The notes under the pieces are model-generated. The model did no database searches. It saw only the letters and a list, made by a program, of their open reading frames with translations, and was not told the DNA's origin. The position numbers and the translations under genes were made by a program. From Chlorogloeopsis fritschii PCC 6912 (GTDB lineage Bacteria > Cyanobacteriota > Cyanobacteriia > Cyanobacteriales > Nostocaceae): 64,000 bases of DNA. The DNA lies in assembly GCF_000317285.1 (NCBI RefSeq), contig NZ_AJLN01000145.1, positions 62,001 through 126,000 on the forward strand, in the 5' to 3' direction. This document shows, one piece after another, positions 53,182 through 61,414 of this stretch; positions within the stretch are counted from its first letter, which is position 1, and every line of letters begins with the position of its first letter.

Positions 53182-54771
53182 TCAAGTATTACGTCGTGCT
53201 TCTTGCCAATCAACATAGAAAAACAGAATCGCTAGCAAAATATAACCAACTGCCCAAGCTGTTCCAGTTCCCCAGCCTAAATTTACAACCGTATCTGCAA
53301 CAGTCCAGCGATAACTGTGCATTAATCCAACCCAGGAAATTAGAGCAGCAAAAACAGACCAATAGGCAGCATGGCGAAATTTTCGCTCAATAATGTAGAC
53401 TGTAATACCAGCTAAAATCATAGCTGAAAAAATAAATCCCTGTTCGAGAGCAAAAGCTCCATCAATATAGGTATCGCTCAACTTAAACTGCTCAATTAAA
53501 GCTGGTGTTAAAGGTTTTTCTGGTGTACCCAAACCTGCTGCCCGCAGTGCATTTTTGGCAATTAAAGCACCCCAACCAGCAATTCCTGGTAATAAACCGA
53601 TAACGACAGCAGGTGCATGATGCGGTGGAGTCGCTGTAAAACTTTGAGCTACAATCACAATCCCGATCCACAATACAATTGCCATCCCTGCTTCAATCGG
53701 AACAAAGTAAGCCAACATTGCTACAGTTCCAGTTAGGCAGAACAAGCCCATAATGATGCCATTAAGAATAGAGTAGCCGATTCTTGCCCCTAAAGCTTTC
53801 CAGCCAGGGTGACCAATATAAATCGTGGTTGGAAAACAAGAACCACAAATAGCAGCTACCAACGTGCCAATACCATTTGCCGCTAAAGAAGGAGTAGCAG
53901 GATAAGTATCGCCCGCAGCTTCCGCACTTTCTAAATTCTGGAGACTGCCAACAAGGTTAAACAACCCCATTGGTAAAATAATGCTGAAATACTCGATTAA
54001 TACTGAACGACTACTCCACAATTTCCCCAGCCACAATCCTGGTAGATAAAATCCAATCGGTTGTAAGGCGGTGGCAAACTTGGCGTTATCCCAACTCAAC
54101 AAACCTGTTCCCCAAGCCAAGGCAATTCCCAACAGAACAGCCAACAACCCACCAGGAATGCTAAATCGCACTCGCCCAAAATAAGTTAGCAAAATTACAC
54201 CCAGAGGGACTAAACCTACTACGGGATTGGCAAAGGTACGGAATAAAAAGCCAATGGCAATAAAAGTAATGGCAATACCGCCCAAAGTAGAAAGCAGTGC
54301 CGCACGGGGGGCAAGGCGACGGAGTGGATCGCCAACCCAAGCTCCAGCCAATTCAATCAAACCGGAACCAAAGCAAGCCACCAATCCTGCCTGCCAAGCT
54401 AATTCAGCAGCTTGTTCATTTGACGCACCACCAGAAATTGCTGCCAATCTTACGGGCAGCATCACCAGAAAAATATAGGCAAAAAGGCTAACGGTGTTAA
54501 TACCATAGGGCAGGGCAGTAATATCTTCTCGCTGCTCGCGCTTTCCTTGCTCTTTTGCTAGCCAAGCGTAATAAAAGTTGCCAACTATTAAACTTAAAGC
54601 AATTCCTGGTAATATGCGCCCGTAGACTAACGAAACAGGAAAGCCAAGCACTCCTTGACACAAACTGACAATTAATAAAATTTGAATTAAATTATCGAGC
54701 GCTAGCCCAAAGAAACCGTCAATATCTCTGCGAACGAACCAACGGGGGAATTTGGTTGTAGCAATTTCCAT
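53182..54771 (-). CDS. NCS2-family nucleobase or related permease
   Basis: 529 residues with about 13-14 membrane segments. It resembles the AzgA/UraA-type fold: RDIDGFFGLALDNLIQILLI at the start, ITALPYGINTVSLFAYIFLV (substrate-site helix) and GSCFPTTIYIGHPGWKALGA in the second half. The family carries purines, uracil or vitamin C with protons or sodium. The PYG and YIGHPG motifs suggest a distinct subgroup seen in many environmental bacteria, so the substrate is open. It lies downstream of the FAAL-ACP gene on the same strand with 211 bases between and is probably separate. Confidence 0.87.
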   Translation of the reverse strand: MEIATTKFPRWFVRRDIDGFFGLALDNLIQILLIVSLCQGVLGFPVSLVYGRILPGIALSLIVGNFYYAWLAKEQGKREQREDITALPYGINTVSLFAYIFLVMLPVRLAAISGGASNEQAAELAWQAGLVACFGSGLIELAGAWVGDPLRRLAPRAALLSTLGGIAITFIAIGFLFRTFANPVVGLVPLGVILLTYFGRVRFSIPGGLLAVLLGIALAWGTGLLSWDNAKFATALQPIGFYLPGLWLGKLWSSRSVLIEYFSIILPMGLFNLVGSLQNLESAEAAGDTYPATPSLAANGIGTLVAAICGSCFPTTIYIGHPGWKALGARIGYSILNGIIMGLFCLTGTVAMLAYFVPIEAGMAIVLWIGIVIVAQSFTATPPHHAPAVVIGLLPGIAGWGALIAKNALRAAGLGTPEKPLTPALIEQFKLSDTYIDGAFALEQGFIFSAMILAGITVYIIERKFRHAAYWSVFAALISWVGLMHSYRWTVADTVVNLGWGTGTAWAVGYILLAILFFYVDWQEARRNT

Positions 54772-54881
54772 TGTTTTACTTTGACATTTACTTGCGGTAA
54801 TCTTGCCGCTTTCAGAATAGCAACAATGGTAGTACAGAGTAAAAGTTTTCGGCGTTGCTGATTCAAATTATGATTTTGTCT

Positions 54882-54939
54882 CACGCGGAGCCGCATTAGA
54901 CGCCCGGAGGGCGGCTTCCCGGAGGGTAGGCGCAGAGAG
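54882..54939. repeat. Dispersed palindromic repeat
   Basis: CACGCGGAGCCGCATTAGAC then GCCCGGAGGGCGGCTTCCCG, with CGCAGAGAG at its end. It belongs to the same group as at 53111-53155. Confidence 0.6.
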
Positions 54940-54982
54940 TAGGAGTTTTAAATGCCTAGCTAAGTTGTCTATCCGCTGTTCC

Positions 54983-57031
54983 CTATCTATTGAGCATTTG
55001 AGTAATTTCATGAGCCAGTGCTTCTATAGAAGGAGAATCAAATAGGCGATCGGGAGGAATGGAAATGCCTAACCAGTTCTCTAAATCAGTGGCGATGTTA
55101 ATAAATTGGATGGAACTCAAACCATAGTAGGAAAAAGGCTGACGGGGATTAATTGCTGCGGGTGAGATGCCAAGTTGTTTTGCCAAGCGTGAAACAATCC
55201 CGATTTTGATGTCTATGGCTAGCCAGGAAAGTTCCTTAGTCTCAGTTGTTTTACTAAATGACTCCTTTGATGTTGGTTGTTCTCTAAAGTTGTCGAGCCA
55301 ACGATACACTTCTAGCAATTCACCTGCTACAAAGCAAGCACGACAGCCTTGGCGCTTAATCTTGCCACTAGAGGTTTTGGGAAGGCTCCCTGTCTTGAGC
55401 AGCACTACTCCATAAACTCGCAATTGGTGTTGTTGAGATACTGCCTGGCGAATGGCAGCTACAATTTCATCACCATTCAGGTTGGAAAAAAACTGACGTT
55501 TGACTTCTTGTGCAACTACCAGTTGTTCTTCACCATCGATCGCTATTGAAAATGCTGCCCCACAACCAAGTCGTAAAGCTGGATGACTTTGTTCTACGGT
55601 AAGTTCAATATCCTGAGGATAATAGTTACGTCCCCGGATAATAATCAAATCTTTGATCCGCCCTGTCACAAATAACTCACCATTTAACAAGAAGCCTAAA
55701 TCACCTGTCCGCAAAAATGGCCCCTCATTTGTGTCAGTTAAATAGCCTCGAAAAGTTTGCTCGGTTTGCTCTGGTTGATTCCAATATCCTTTGGCAACAC
55801 TTTTACTAGATACCCAGATTTCTCCCACTTGTCCATTTGCACAGGAGGTTAAAGATTCTGGATTAGCGATCGCGATTTTTTCATCTAACCAGGCACGACC
55901 ACATCCGACAAGAGTTTGTGTCTCTAAACCAGCTTTTGCTATTGCTTGATTTTGTTCTAGAGCTGCTTTGTCAAATGACTCAATAATAGGGGGAGCAGTT
56001 TTTATCCCTCCAGAAACAAATAAAGTTGTTTCAGCCATCCCATAGCAAGGATAGAAAGCACTCTTACGAAAACCACACTCTGCAAAAGTGGTGGCAAATT
56101 TTTCTAGTGTCTGTGCTCGTATCGGTTCAGCACCATTGAAAGCTATTTCCCAACTACTTAAATCGAGACTATTACGTTCTTCGGGGGTAATTTGATGGAT
56201 ACACAATTCATAGGCAAAATTTGGCCCCCCACTAATAGTCGCCCGATAGCGAGAAATTGCTAAAAGCCAGCGCACCGGCTTTTGGATAAAGGCTTCCGGG
56301 GACATCAAAATACAGTTTCTTCCTATATATAATGGTTGCAAAATATTACCAATTAGCCCCATGTCATGGAATAAAGGCAACCAACCGACAAAAATAGTTT
56401 TTTCGCCATGCTCACAGGCAGTCTGAATCATCTGCTCATTGTGCAGCAAATTCCCATGAGTCACCATGACTCCCTTAGGCATTCCTGTAGAACCAGAAGT
56501 GTACTGAAGAAAAGCTAAAGTGTCTTGATTCAAATCTGGTTTTTGCCAGTCGAAAGTCATGTGACTAGCAATATTATCTGTAGATACACACTTGAGTTTT
56601 GCCAGTTCTGAGTCTTGAGAAAACCAGTTTTCGATATTGCTTACTAAGGAGGTGGTTGTCAGTGCTAGCTTTGCCTGTGCATCAGCGACAATTCCTTGTA
56701 GCCTTGACATTTTTTGATTCCGTCTGGGTGGATAGACGGGAACAGCGATCGCTCCCGCATATAAGCAGCCCAAAAACGCAGCAATAAACTCTAATCCAGA
56801 TGGATATAGCAGTAAAACTCTCTCGCCTGTTGCCTTTAAACCCTGAAGTTGAGCAGCGATAGCCTTAGCTTTTCGATTTAACTCATAGTAATTGAGACTG
56901 AGTTCTTCTGTTTCTCCGTCTTTCAAAAAGGTGTAGGCTGTTTTGGTAGGCTGCTGAATTGCCCAATATTCAAGGAGATCAACCAAGGTAGAAACTTTAG
57001 GAATTCGCTGTATATCAAAATCGGCAATCAT
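54983..57031 (-). CDS. Fatty acyl-AMP ligase fused to an acyl carrier protein (FAAL-ACP)
   Basis: 682 residues. Residues about 10-590 are an adenylating domain of FAAL type: FLKDGETEELSLNYYELNRK, AIAVPVYPPRRNQKMSRLQG, TSGSTGMPKGVMVTHGNLLH (ATP loop), FYPCYGMAETTLFVSGG and RTGDLGFLLNGELFVTGRIK. Residues about 610-680 are an acyl carrier domain with the phosphopantetheine serine at about 640 (YYGLSSIQFINIATDLENWL). The enzyme activates a fatty acid as acyl-AMP and loads it on its own carrier. The KAS III-like gene lies 54 bases upstream on the same strand, so the loaded chain may pass to it. Product unknown. Confidence 0.93.
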   Translation of the reverse strand: MIADFDIQRIPKVSTLVDLLEYWAIQQPTKTAYTFLKDGETEELSLNYYELNRKAKAIAAQLQGLKATGERVLLLYPSGLEFIAAFLGCLYAGAIAVPVYPPRRNQKMSRLQGIVADAQAKLALTTTSLVSNIENWFSQDSELAKLKCVSTDNIASHMTFDWQKPDLNQDTLAFLQYTSGSTGMPKGVMVTHGNLLHNEQMIQTACEHGEKTIFVGWLPLFHDMGLIGNILQPLYIGRNCILMSPEAFIQKPVRWLLAISRYRATISGGPNFAYELCIHQITPEERNSLDLSSWEIAFNGAEPIRAQTLEKFATTFAECGFRKSAFYPCYGMAETTLFVSGGIKTAPPIIESFDKAALEQNQAIAKAGLETQTLVGCGRAWLDEKIAIANPESLTSCANGQVGEIWVSSKSVAKGYWNQPEQTEQTFRGYLTDTNEGPFLRTGDLGFLLNGELFVTGRIKDLIIIRGRNYYPQDIELTVEQSHPALRLGCGAAFSIAIDGEEQLVVAQEVKRQFFSNLNGDEIVAAIRQAVSQQHQLRVYGVVLLKTGSLPKTSSGKIKRQGCRACFVAGELLEVYRWLDNFREQPTSKESFSKTTETKELSWLAIDIKIGIVSRLAKQLGISPAAINPRQPFSYYGLSSIQFINIATDLENWLGISIPPDRLFDSPSIEALAHEITQMLNR

Positions 57032-57085
57032 CCAACTTTACTCCTTGACTTTTAAGTTACTAAAACTTAGAGATTGGTTGGCTAC

Positions 57086-58129
57086 CTAAAAGGTGAACGA
57101 ATAGGCACAAAAAGACATCCCGGCACTTCCAACCCAACCAACTAAGCGATCGCCTCGTTGTATCTGTCCTTGTTTAAATGCCAAAGCAATCCCTGTCGGA
57201 ACAGAAGCAGAAACAACATTCCCACAATAAGGATAGATATAATACAGAAGATGCGGTATCCCAAAATACTCTCCCCCTTTTTCCCATTCCAGCTTTGAGG
57301 AGGCATGGGGAAAAATAGCTCGGATTTCTTTTAAAGGAACCTTGAGTTTCTCAAAGACTGAGACTAATTCAGGAGCGCCGCGATCATGTAGCTCAAAGCC
57401 GAAGGATGTAAAGCGATCGGCACCATTACGACCAGTATATTCACAGGGATGGCAGTAACCTTCGTAGCCATCCAAAGGGGCAGTACATAGGTGTGCCAAG
57501 TCAGGGCGAGAAGAAAAGTGAAACTCCCATTCTCGTTCTGGATCGGCTGAAACGATTGTAGCTGTGGCTGCTTCTCCTAAGGTATATCCTGGAAAAGACC
57601 AAGTAATTTGCTCGTATTGATTTAGACTAAACAGATCGGGATAAACTCCCTTTCTCCCGCAGAGGTTGAATTCTGCATTGACAATCATTATGCGCCTGTA
57701 GATACCTGTTTTTAATAAGGTGTAGCTAAGAGACAAAGCTCGTGTCCAACTCATACAGGCATCAAGCACATCAAAACACTGAACTCTGTCCATCCCTAAG
57801 GCATTGGCAACAAAGTAAGCTCCTCCTGGTTCTAGAAATCCTCGGCTAATGCCAGTGTAAATTAGTAAGTCAATGTCCTGCTTTTTACATTCTGCTTCTT
57901 CTAAAGCTTCATTTACAGCTTGGGAAAGCAGGCTAATTGGAGTTTCGCCTTTGTCTAGCCAGTATCGCTCTTTTGCTCCAGAATATTTCAGAGAAAATCG
58001 AATATCTTGAAGAACTTTATTTAAATCCCCACTATAAGTTGCCTCGCTATGCTGCTGAATCAGTGTGACAATATCCTCGTTGTTCAGCTTTCGAGAAGGA
58101 AGAACAACTTTGACGGATTCTAGCTTCAT
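57086..58129 (-). CDS. 3-oxoacyl-ACP synthase III (KAS III / FabH)-like protein
   Basis: 347 residues. The catalytic triad of the thiolase-fold KAS III group is intact: Cys125 (FDVLDACMSWTRALSLSYT), His275 (AIFPHASSKLEW) and Asn304 (CGNVVSASVPTGIALAFK). The C-terminal GDRLVGWVGSAGMSFCAYSF also fits. An insertion about residues 205-240 (CTAPLDGYEGYCHPCEYTGR) is unlike housekeeping FabH. It is therefore a specialised condensing or acyl-transferring enzyme, paired with the FAAL-ACP gene downstream. ATG at 58129. No PKS or NRPS module is within the window. Confidence 0.88.
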   Translation of the reverse strand: MKLESVKVVLPSRKLNNEDIVTLIQQHSEATYSGDLNKVLQDIRFSLKYSGAKERYWLDKGETPISLLSQAVNEALEEAECKKQDIDLLIYTGISRGFLEPGGAYFVANALGMDRVQCFDVLDACMSWTRALSLSYTLLKTGIYRRIMIVNAEFNLCGRKGVYPDLFSLNQYEQITWSFPGYTLGEAATATIVSADPEREWEFHFSSRPDLAHLCTAPLDGYEGYCHPCEYTGRNGADRFTSFGFELHDRGAPELVSVFEKLKVPLKEIRAIFPHASSKLEWEKGGEYFGIPHLLYYIYPYCGNVVSASVPTGIALAFKQGQIQRGDRLVGWVGSAGMSFCAYSFTF

Positions 58130-58584
58130 AAGAATCTATCCTGAATATTTTGTAAAAATCTGTGATTTGAACTTTTTTGGCAATAAAAGCCTTGCTTTTT
58201 CTAAACTGATAGCTTTTTGTTACAGGCTCAGTTTTGAGATGTTGGTAATATCAAATTACGTCTAATTTTTTCTGCTTCTTTGGCAAAGACTTGTTACCTG
58301 GCGAGCACTCTTGCTCTAATTCTCGTTACCAGGTTGAACCTAGACGAGGGTTTGAAGGCTTCAGCTCCAGGCTTTTGCATAGATTTGCAAGATATTAATT
58401 TACAAAAAGTAGAAAAATAATTACGACAGAATCTATTAAATTGAGAATTTCACAAAATTACAGCTTAGTAAAGTTGCATACAACTTTCATGCAACTAAAA
58501 ACTTTTTCTCTCAAGTTTGGAATGTTTTTAAACGCAAAGGGACGCAGAGTTTGGAGTGTTAAATATTTAATTGCATTTTTCTCT
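58130..58584. other. Spacer with repeat relics
   Basis: Contains GTTACCTGGCGAGC...CTCGTTACCAGGTTGAACCT and GACGAGG (about 58290-58350), a degenerate hairpin repeat, and AACGCAAAGGGACGCAGAG (58531-58549), the same kind as at 4582-4600. The promoter of the minus-strand KAS III gene should lie at the left. No gene called. Confidence 0.45.
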
Positions 58585-59724
58585 TTAACTACCCCACAAT
58601 CGCCTACCACTTCGCCCTTTTAATCTTTCATGGGCATCTTTTAGTAAGGCGGGAATAGCTAAATTTTCCGGGCACTTAGGTAAGCAGTCGCCGCATTCTG
58701 TACAACGGTTCGCTTTCATGCCTGGGAACCAGTGACCAGCGTTTTCAAACATCCCGTAACGATATTGTCCGTAGTCGGTCATATCATAAGCGATTGCCAA
58801 ATTCCGCAGTCGCAGTACTTCTGGAATATTAATATTTTCCGGGCAGGGTAAGCATTTATAACACTGACTGCATTTATCAGTAGCTAAAATTTTATTTTTG
58901 TAATGTTCTAGTCTTTCTAAAGCAGTAATTTCCTCAGGTGTTAGCTCCCCATCGCGATCGCTCACGGCTAAAGGTTCAGTCAATTCTTCTGGCGTTGCTG
59001 GCCCAACACTTAGAGTCGTAATATGGGGGTTACTCAATAAAAATCGATAATTTAATTCTAGGGGCGAGAAGGGATAACACAATTCAACTAGGGCTTGGGA
59101 GGGTGTATATAAGCGCCCGCCTTTATCGGCAGGAGAGATGATAAACACCCCCATATCCTTTGCAGCGGCTAGTTGAATTGCTGGTAAATTACGCTGGAAA
59201 AAATAGTAATAATGCAGATTGACAAATTCAAATAAATCTGTATTGATTGCTGCTAAAATTAAGTCTAGGGAACCGTGGGTGGAAAAGCCAACGTGTCGTA
59301 CACGACCTTCAGCAATAGCTTCTTTAACTGCTTGCATACAGCCGCCTTTAGCTTTTACCCAATCGAGATGTTCCCAAGTGTTTAAGCCATGAATCCCCAA
59401 GCAATCGAGATAATCGAGGTGCAATTTTTCTAGGGATTCATTGATGCACCGACGCATTGTGTCAGCATCTGCTGTGGGTGGGATTTTAGTAGTTATGTGA
59501 AGCTGCGAACGAGGTACTGGTAATCCCAAAGCGATCGCCGCTCCTAAATACTCCTCACTTTTACCGTAACCCTTAGCAGTTTCTATATGATTAATCCCTA
59601 GCGCTATGGCTTTTTGGATTGTTTGCCATACGTTCTCTGGTGCTGCCAAATAGCGCATTGTTCCCAAGGAAAACACTGAAAGACGCAGTTCTGTTTTCCC
59701 AAAGCGTCGGTATCGCATCTTCAA
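58585..59724 (-). CDS. Aldo/keto reductase with C-terminal 4Fe-4S ferredoxin domain
   Basis: 379 residues. Residues 1-275 are an aldo/keto reductase barrel: FGKTELRLSVFSLGTMRYLA, catalytic Tyr in ETAKGYGKSEEYLG, Lys in HITTKIPP and His in LGIHGLNTWEH. Residues about 280-375 add an Fe-S region: CSQCYKCLPCPENINIPEVL and CTECGDCLPKCPENLAIPAL, two CxxCxxC(xxx)CP-type clusters. This combination is common in cyanobacteria and archaea; electrons may come from ferredoxin as well as NAD(P)H. Substrate unknown. It precedes the bifunctional nuclease gene on the opposite end of the strand order with a 66-base spacer, so they may be co-transcribed. Confidence 0.92.
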   Translation of the reverse strand: MKMRYRRFGKTELRLSVFSLGTMRYLAAPENVWQTIQKAIALGINHIETAKGYGKSEEYLGAAIALGLPVPRSQLHITTKIPPTADADTMRRCINESLEKLHLDYLDCLGIHGLNTWEHLDWVKAKGGCMQAVKEAIAEGRVRHVGFSTHGSLDLILAAINTDLFEFVNLHYYYFFQRNLPAIQLAAAKDMGVFIISPADKGGRLYTPSQALVELCYPFSPLELNYRFLLSNPHITTLSVGPATPEELTEPLAVSDRDGELTPEEITALERLEHYKNKILATDKCSQCYKCLPCPENINIPEVLRLRNLAIAYDMTDYGQYRYGMFENAGHWFPGMKANRCTECGDCLPKCPENLAIPALLKDAHERLKGRSGRRLWGS

Positions 59725-59790
59725 TTAGTCCTTATGTCATCAGTCATTTGTCCTTTGTCATGTACCAATGACTAATGACCAATAACTTTT

Positions 59791-60288
59791 CTATGATTCA
59801 CCATTGCCAAAGCGTTTGATTAAATCTTCAGGACGGAGATTGGAGATAAATTCACGGAAAGCTTGTTGCTCTGCTTCATCTGCATCTCTATCTACGGGAA
59901 TAGAAGCATCAGCAATTACTTCTTCCATCACCCAAATGGGCGTATTTGTACGGAGAGCAACAGCGATCGCATCGCTAGGACGGGCATCAATTTCTTTTTT
60001 GATTTCCCCTTGTTTAAGAATTAAAACTGCATAAAATGTATCCTTTTGTAGGGAATGAATAATAACGCGCTCTAGAGTCATATTCCACGCCTCTAAAATA
60101 TTCACGAGCAAGTCGTGAGTTAAGGGTCTTGGAGGCTTTTGATTCTCCAATGCGCTCATGATTGCCCTAGCCTGTTCTTGACCTATATAAATAGGCAAAG
60201 CACGGCGATCTGAAGCATCTTTCAAAAGTACAATTGGGCTGCGAGTTATGGCATCTAATGCTATACCAGCGACTTTCATTTCAATCAT
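59791..60288 (-). CDS. Bifunctional nuclease family protein (DUF151)
   Basis: 165 residues. The BFN domain spans almost the whole chain: KVAGIALDAITRSPIVLLKD, RRALPIYIGQEQARAIMSAL, RPLTHDLLVNILEAWNMTLE and KKEIDARPSDAIAVALRTNT. A C-terminal acidic helix (DRDADEAEQQAFREFISNLR) matches an UVR-like tail. BFN homologues in plants have been reported to cleave RNA and DNA; the role in cyanobacteria is not settled. The first ATG (60288) gives MIEMKVAGIAL, the usual start. A repeat-derived stretch (AATGACTAATGACCAATAAC) lies just after the stop. Confidence 0.92.
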   Translation of the reverse strand: MIEMKVAGIALDAITRSPIVLLKDASDRRALPIYIGQEQARAIMSALENQKPPRPLTHDLLVNILEAWNMTLERVIIHSLQKDTFYAVLILKQGEIKKEIDARPSDAIAVALRTNTPIWVMEEVIADASIPVDRDADEAEQQAFREFISNLRPEDLIKRFGNGES

Positions 60289-60628
60289 TGGTTAAGCCTC
60301 TACAATCCTTTGAGCGCTAGAGGGTATCTGTAACAAATCATACCCTTGATTTGGTAAGATTGGGACAATAACAAACATAGTTCTTTATTCTCTATAATTG
60401 CTTCTATTAAACTCCCAAATGGTTGCGAATACCAGAGTAAGTTAAATTAGTTTGGTTCCACAATAATCTACTGATCCAAGTATGCCTTGTAATTACTGTA
60501 AATGTGTTGAAATCGTTATACGAAATTGAGTCAGAAAATATACTTTAAAAATAAGGATACTTGGGAGAATTACCAGTTGATTTTAGTCGAAATTACGCAA
60601 TAAATAGAATTAAATTGACTAAAAAGCC
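60289..60628. other. Divergent spacer before riboflavin synthase
   Basis: AT-rich. It should hold promoters for the nuclease gene (minus) and for riboflavin synthase (plus). I looked for the conserved sequence blocks of an FMN riboswitch and found none. Confidence 0.45.
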
Positions 60629-61309
60629 GTGTTTACAGGAATAATTCAAGCATTAGGAACTATAAGTCCCCTGGGAGGGGATTCTTGGCAAATCACCTGT
60701 ATGAGCCAGTCATCTGAATTAGTTATGCGGGATCTGGCTTATGGTGACAGCGTAGCAGTAGATGGCGTTTGCTTAACTGTAGAAGAAGTTCTAAAGAGCG
60801 GTTTTATTGCCACTGCTTCACCAGAAACCTTACGCCGTACTACCTTAGGAATAGAACAAGCAGAACCAAAATATGTGAATTTAGAAACTTCCCTACGAGT
60901 AGGTAGCAAAATCGGCGGTCATTTTGTGATGGGACACGTAGACGGAATCGGGCGCATGATTGCCGCAGAACAGACGGCAACGTCTTGGGAAATGACTTTT
61001 AGTGCTCCTGATGCGATCGCTCGTTATCTTGTTCCTAAAGGCAGTATAGCCATTAATGGCATCAGCCTCACAGTCGCCGATTACGAGCCAGAAATTTCCC
61101 AGTTTAAAGTAGCGGTTATTCCTCTTACCTATGCCGAGACTAATCTTCGCTATCTAGTTCCAGGCAGTTCGGTAAATTTAGAAGGGGATATTCTAGGCAA
61201 ATATGTAGAAAGATTCCTTGTCATGGGCAAGGGAGAGCAAAACAACTCAAAAGACACCAATCACGAGCAAATAACGCCCATTTTTCTAGCAGAGCATGGG
61301 TATCTGTGA
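60629..61309 (+). CDS. ribE: Riboflavin synthase alpha subunit
   Basis: 226 residues with two lumazine-binding repeats: MFTGIIQALGTISPLGGDSW near the start, with SVAVDGVCLTVEEV, and SIAINGISLTVADYEP in the second half; the dimerising TASPETLRRTTLG and RVGSKIGGHFVMGHVDGIG are present. It converts two 6,7-dimethyl-8-ribityllumazines to riboflavin and a pyrimidinedione. Start is GTG 60629 because MFTGIIQ is the invariant family start. The C-terminal 25 residues (GEQNNSKDTNHEQITPIFLA...) are an unusual polar tail. No other rib gene is adjacent, as usual in cyanobacteria. Confidence 0.96.
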   Translation: MFTGIIQALGTISPLGGDSWQITCMSQSSELVMRDLAYGDSVAVDGVCLTVEEVLKSGFIATASPETLRRTTLGIEQAEPKYVNLETSLRVGSKIGGHFVMGHVDGIGRMIAAEQTATSWEMTFSAPDAIARYLVPKGSIAINGISLTVADYEPEISQFKVAVIPLTYAETNLRYLVPGSSVNLEGDILGKYVERFLVMGKGEQNNSKDTNHEQITPIFLAEHGYL

Positions 61310-61312
61310 AAG

Positions 61313-61414
61313 GGAATAGGGGACAGGGAACAGGGAACGGGGAATAGGGTTGGGGGAATTTCTCCCTCTGCACCTGGTGTTCTTTCCTAGCCCCTAGCCC
61401 CTAGCCCCTAGCCC
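61313..61414. repeat. STRR cluster ending in four CTAGCCC units
   Basis: GGGGACAGGGAACAGGGAAC-type units, then CTAGCCC repeated four times (61387-61414). The next three bases CTA are the stop codon of the M23 gene on the minus strand. Confidence 0.85.

Noticed and set aside
60300-60628. FMN riboswitch before riboflavin synthase
   Set aside because: None of the conserved RFN sequence blocks could be found.
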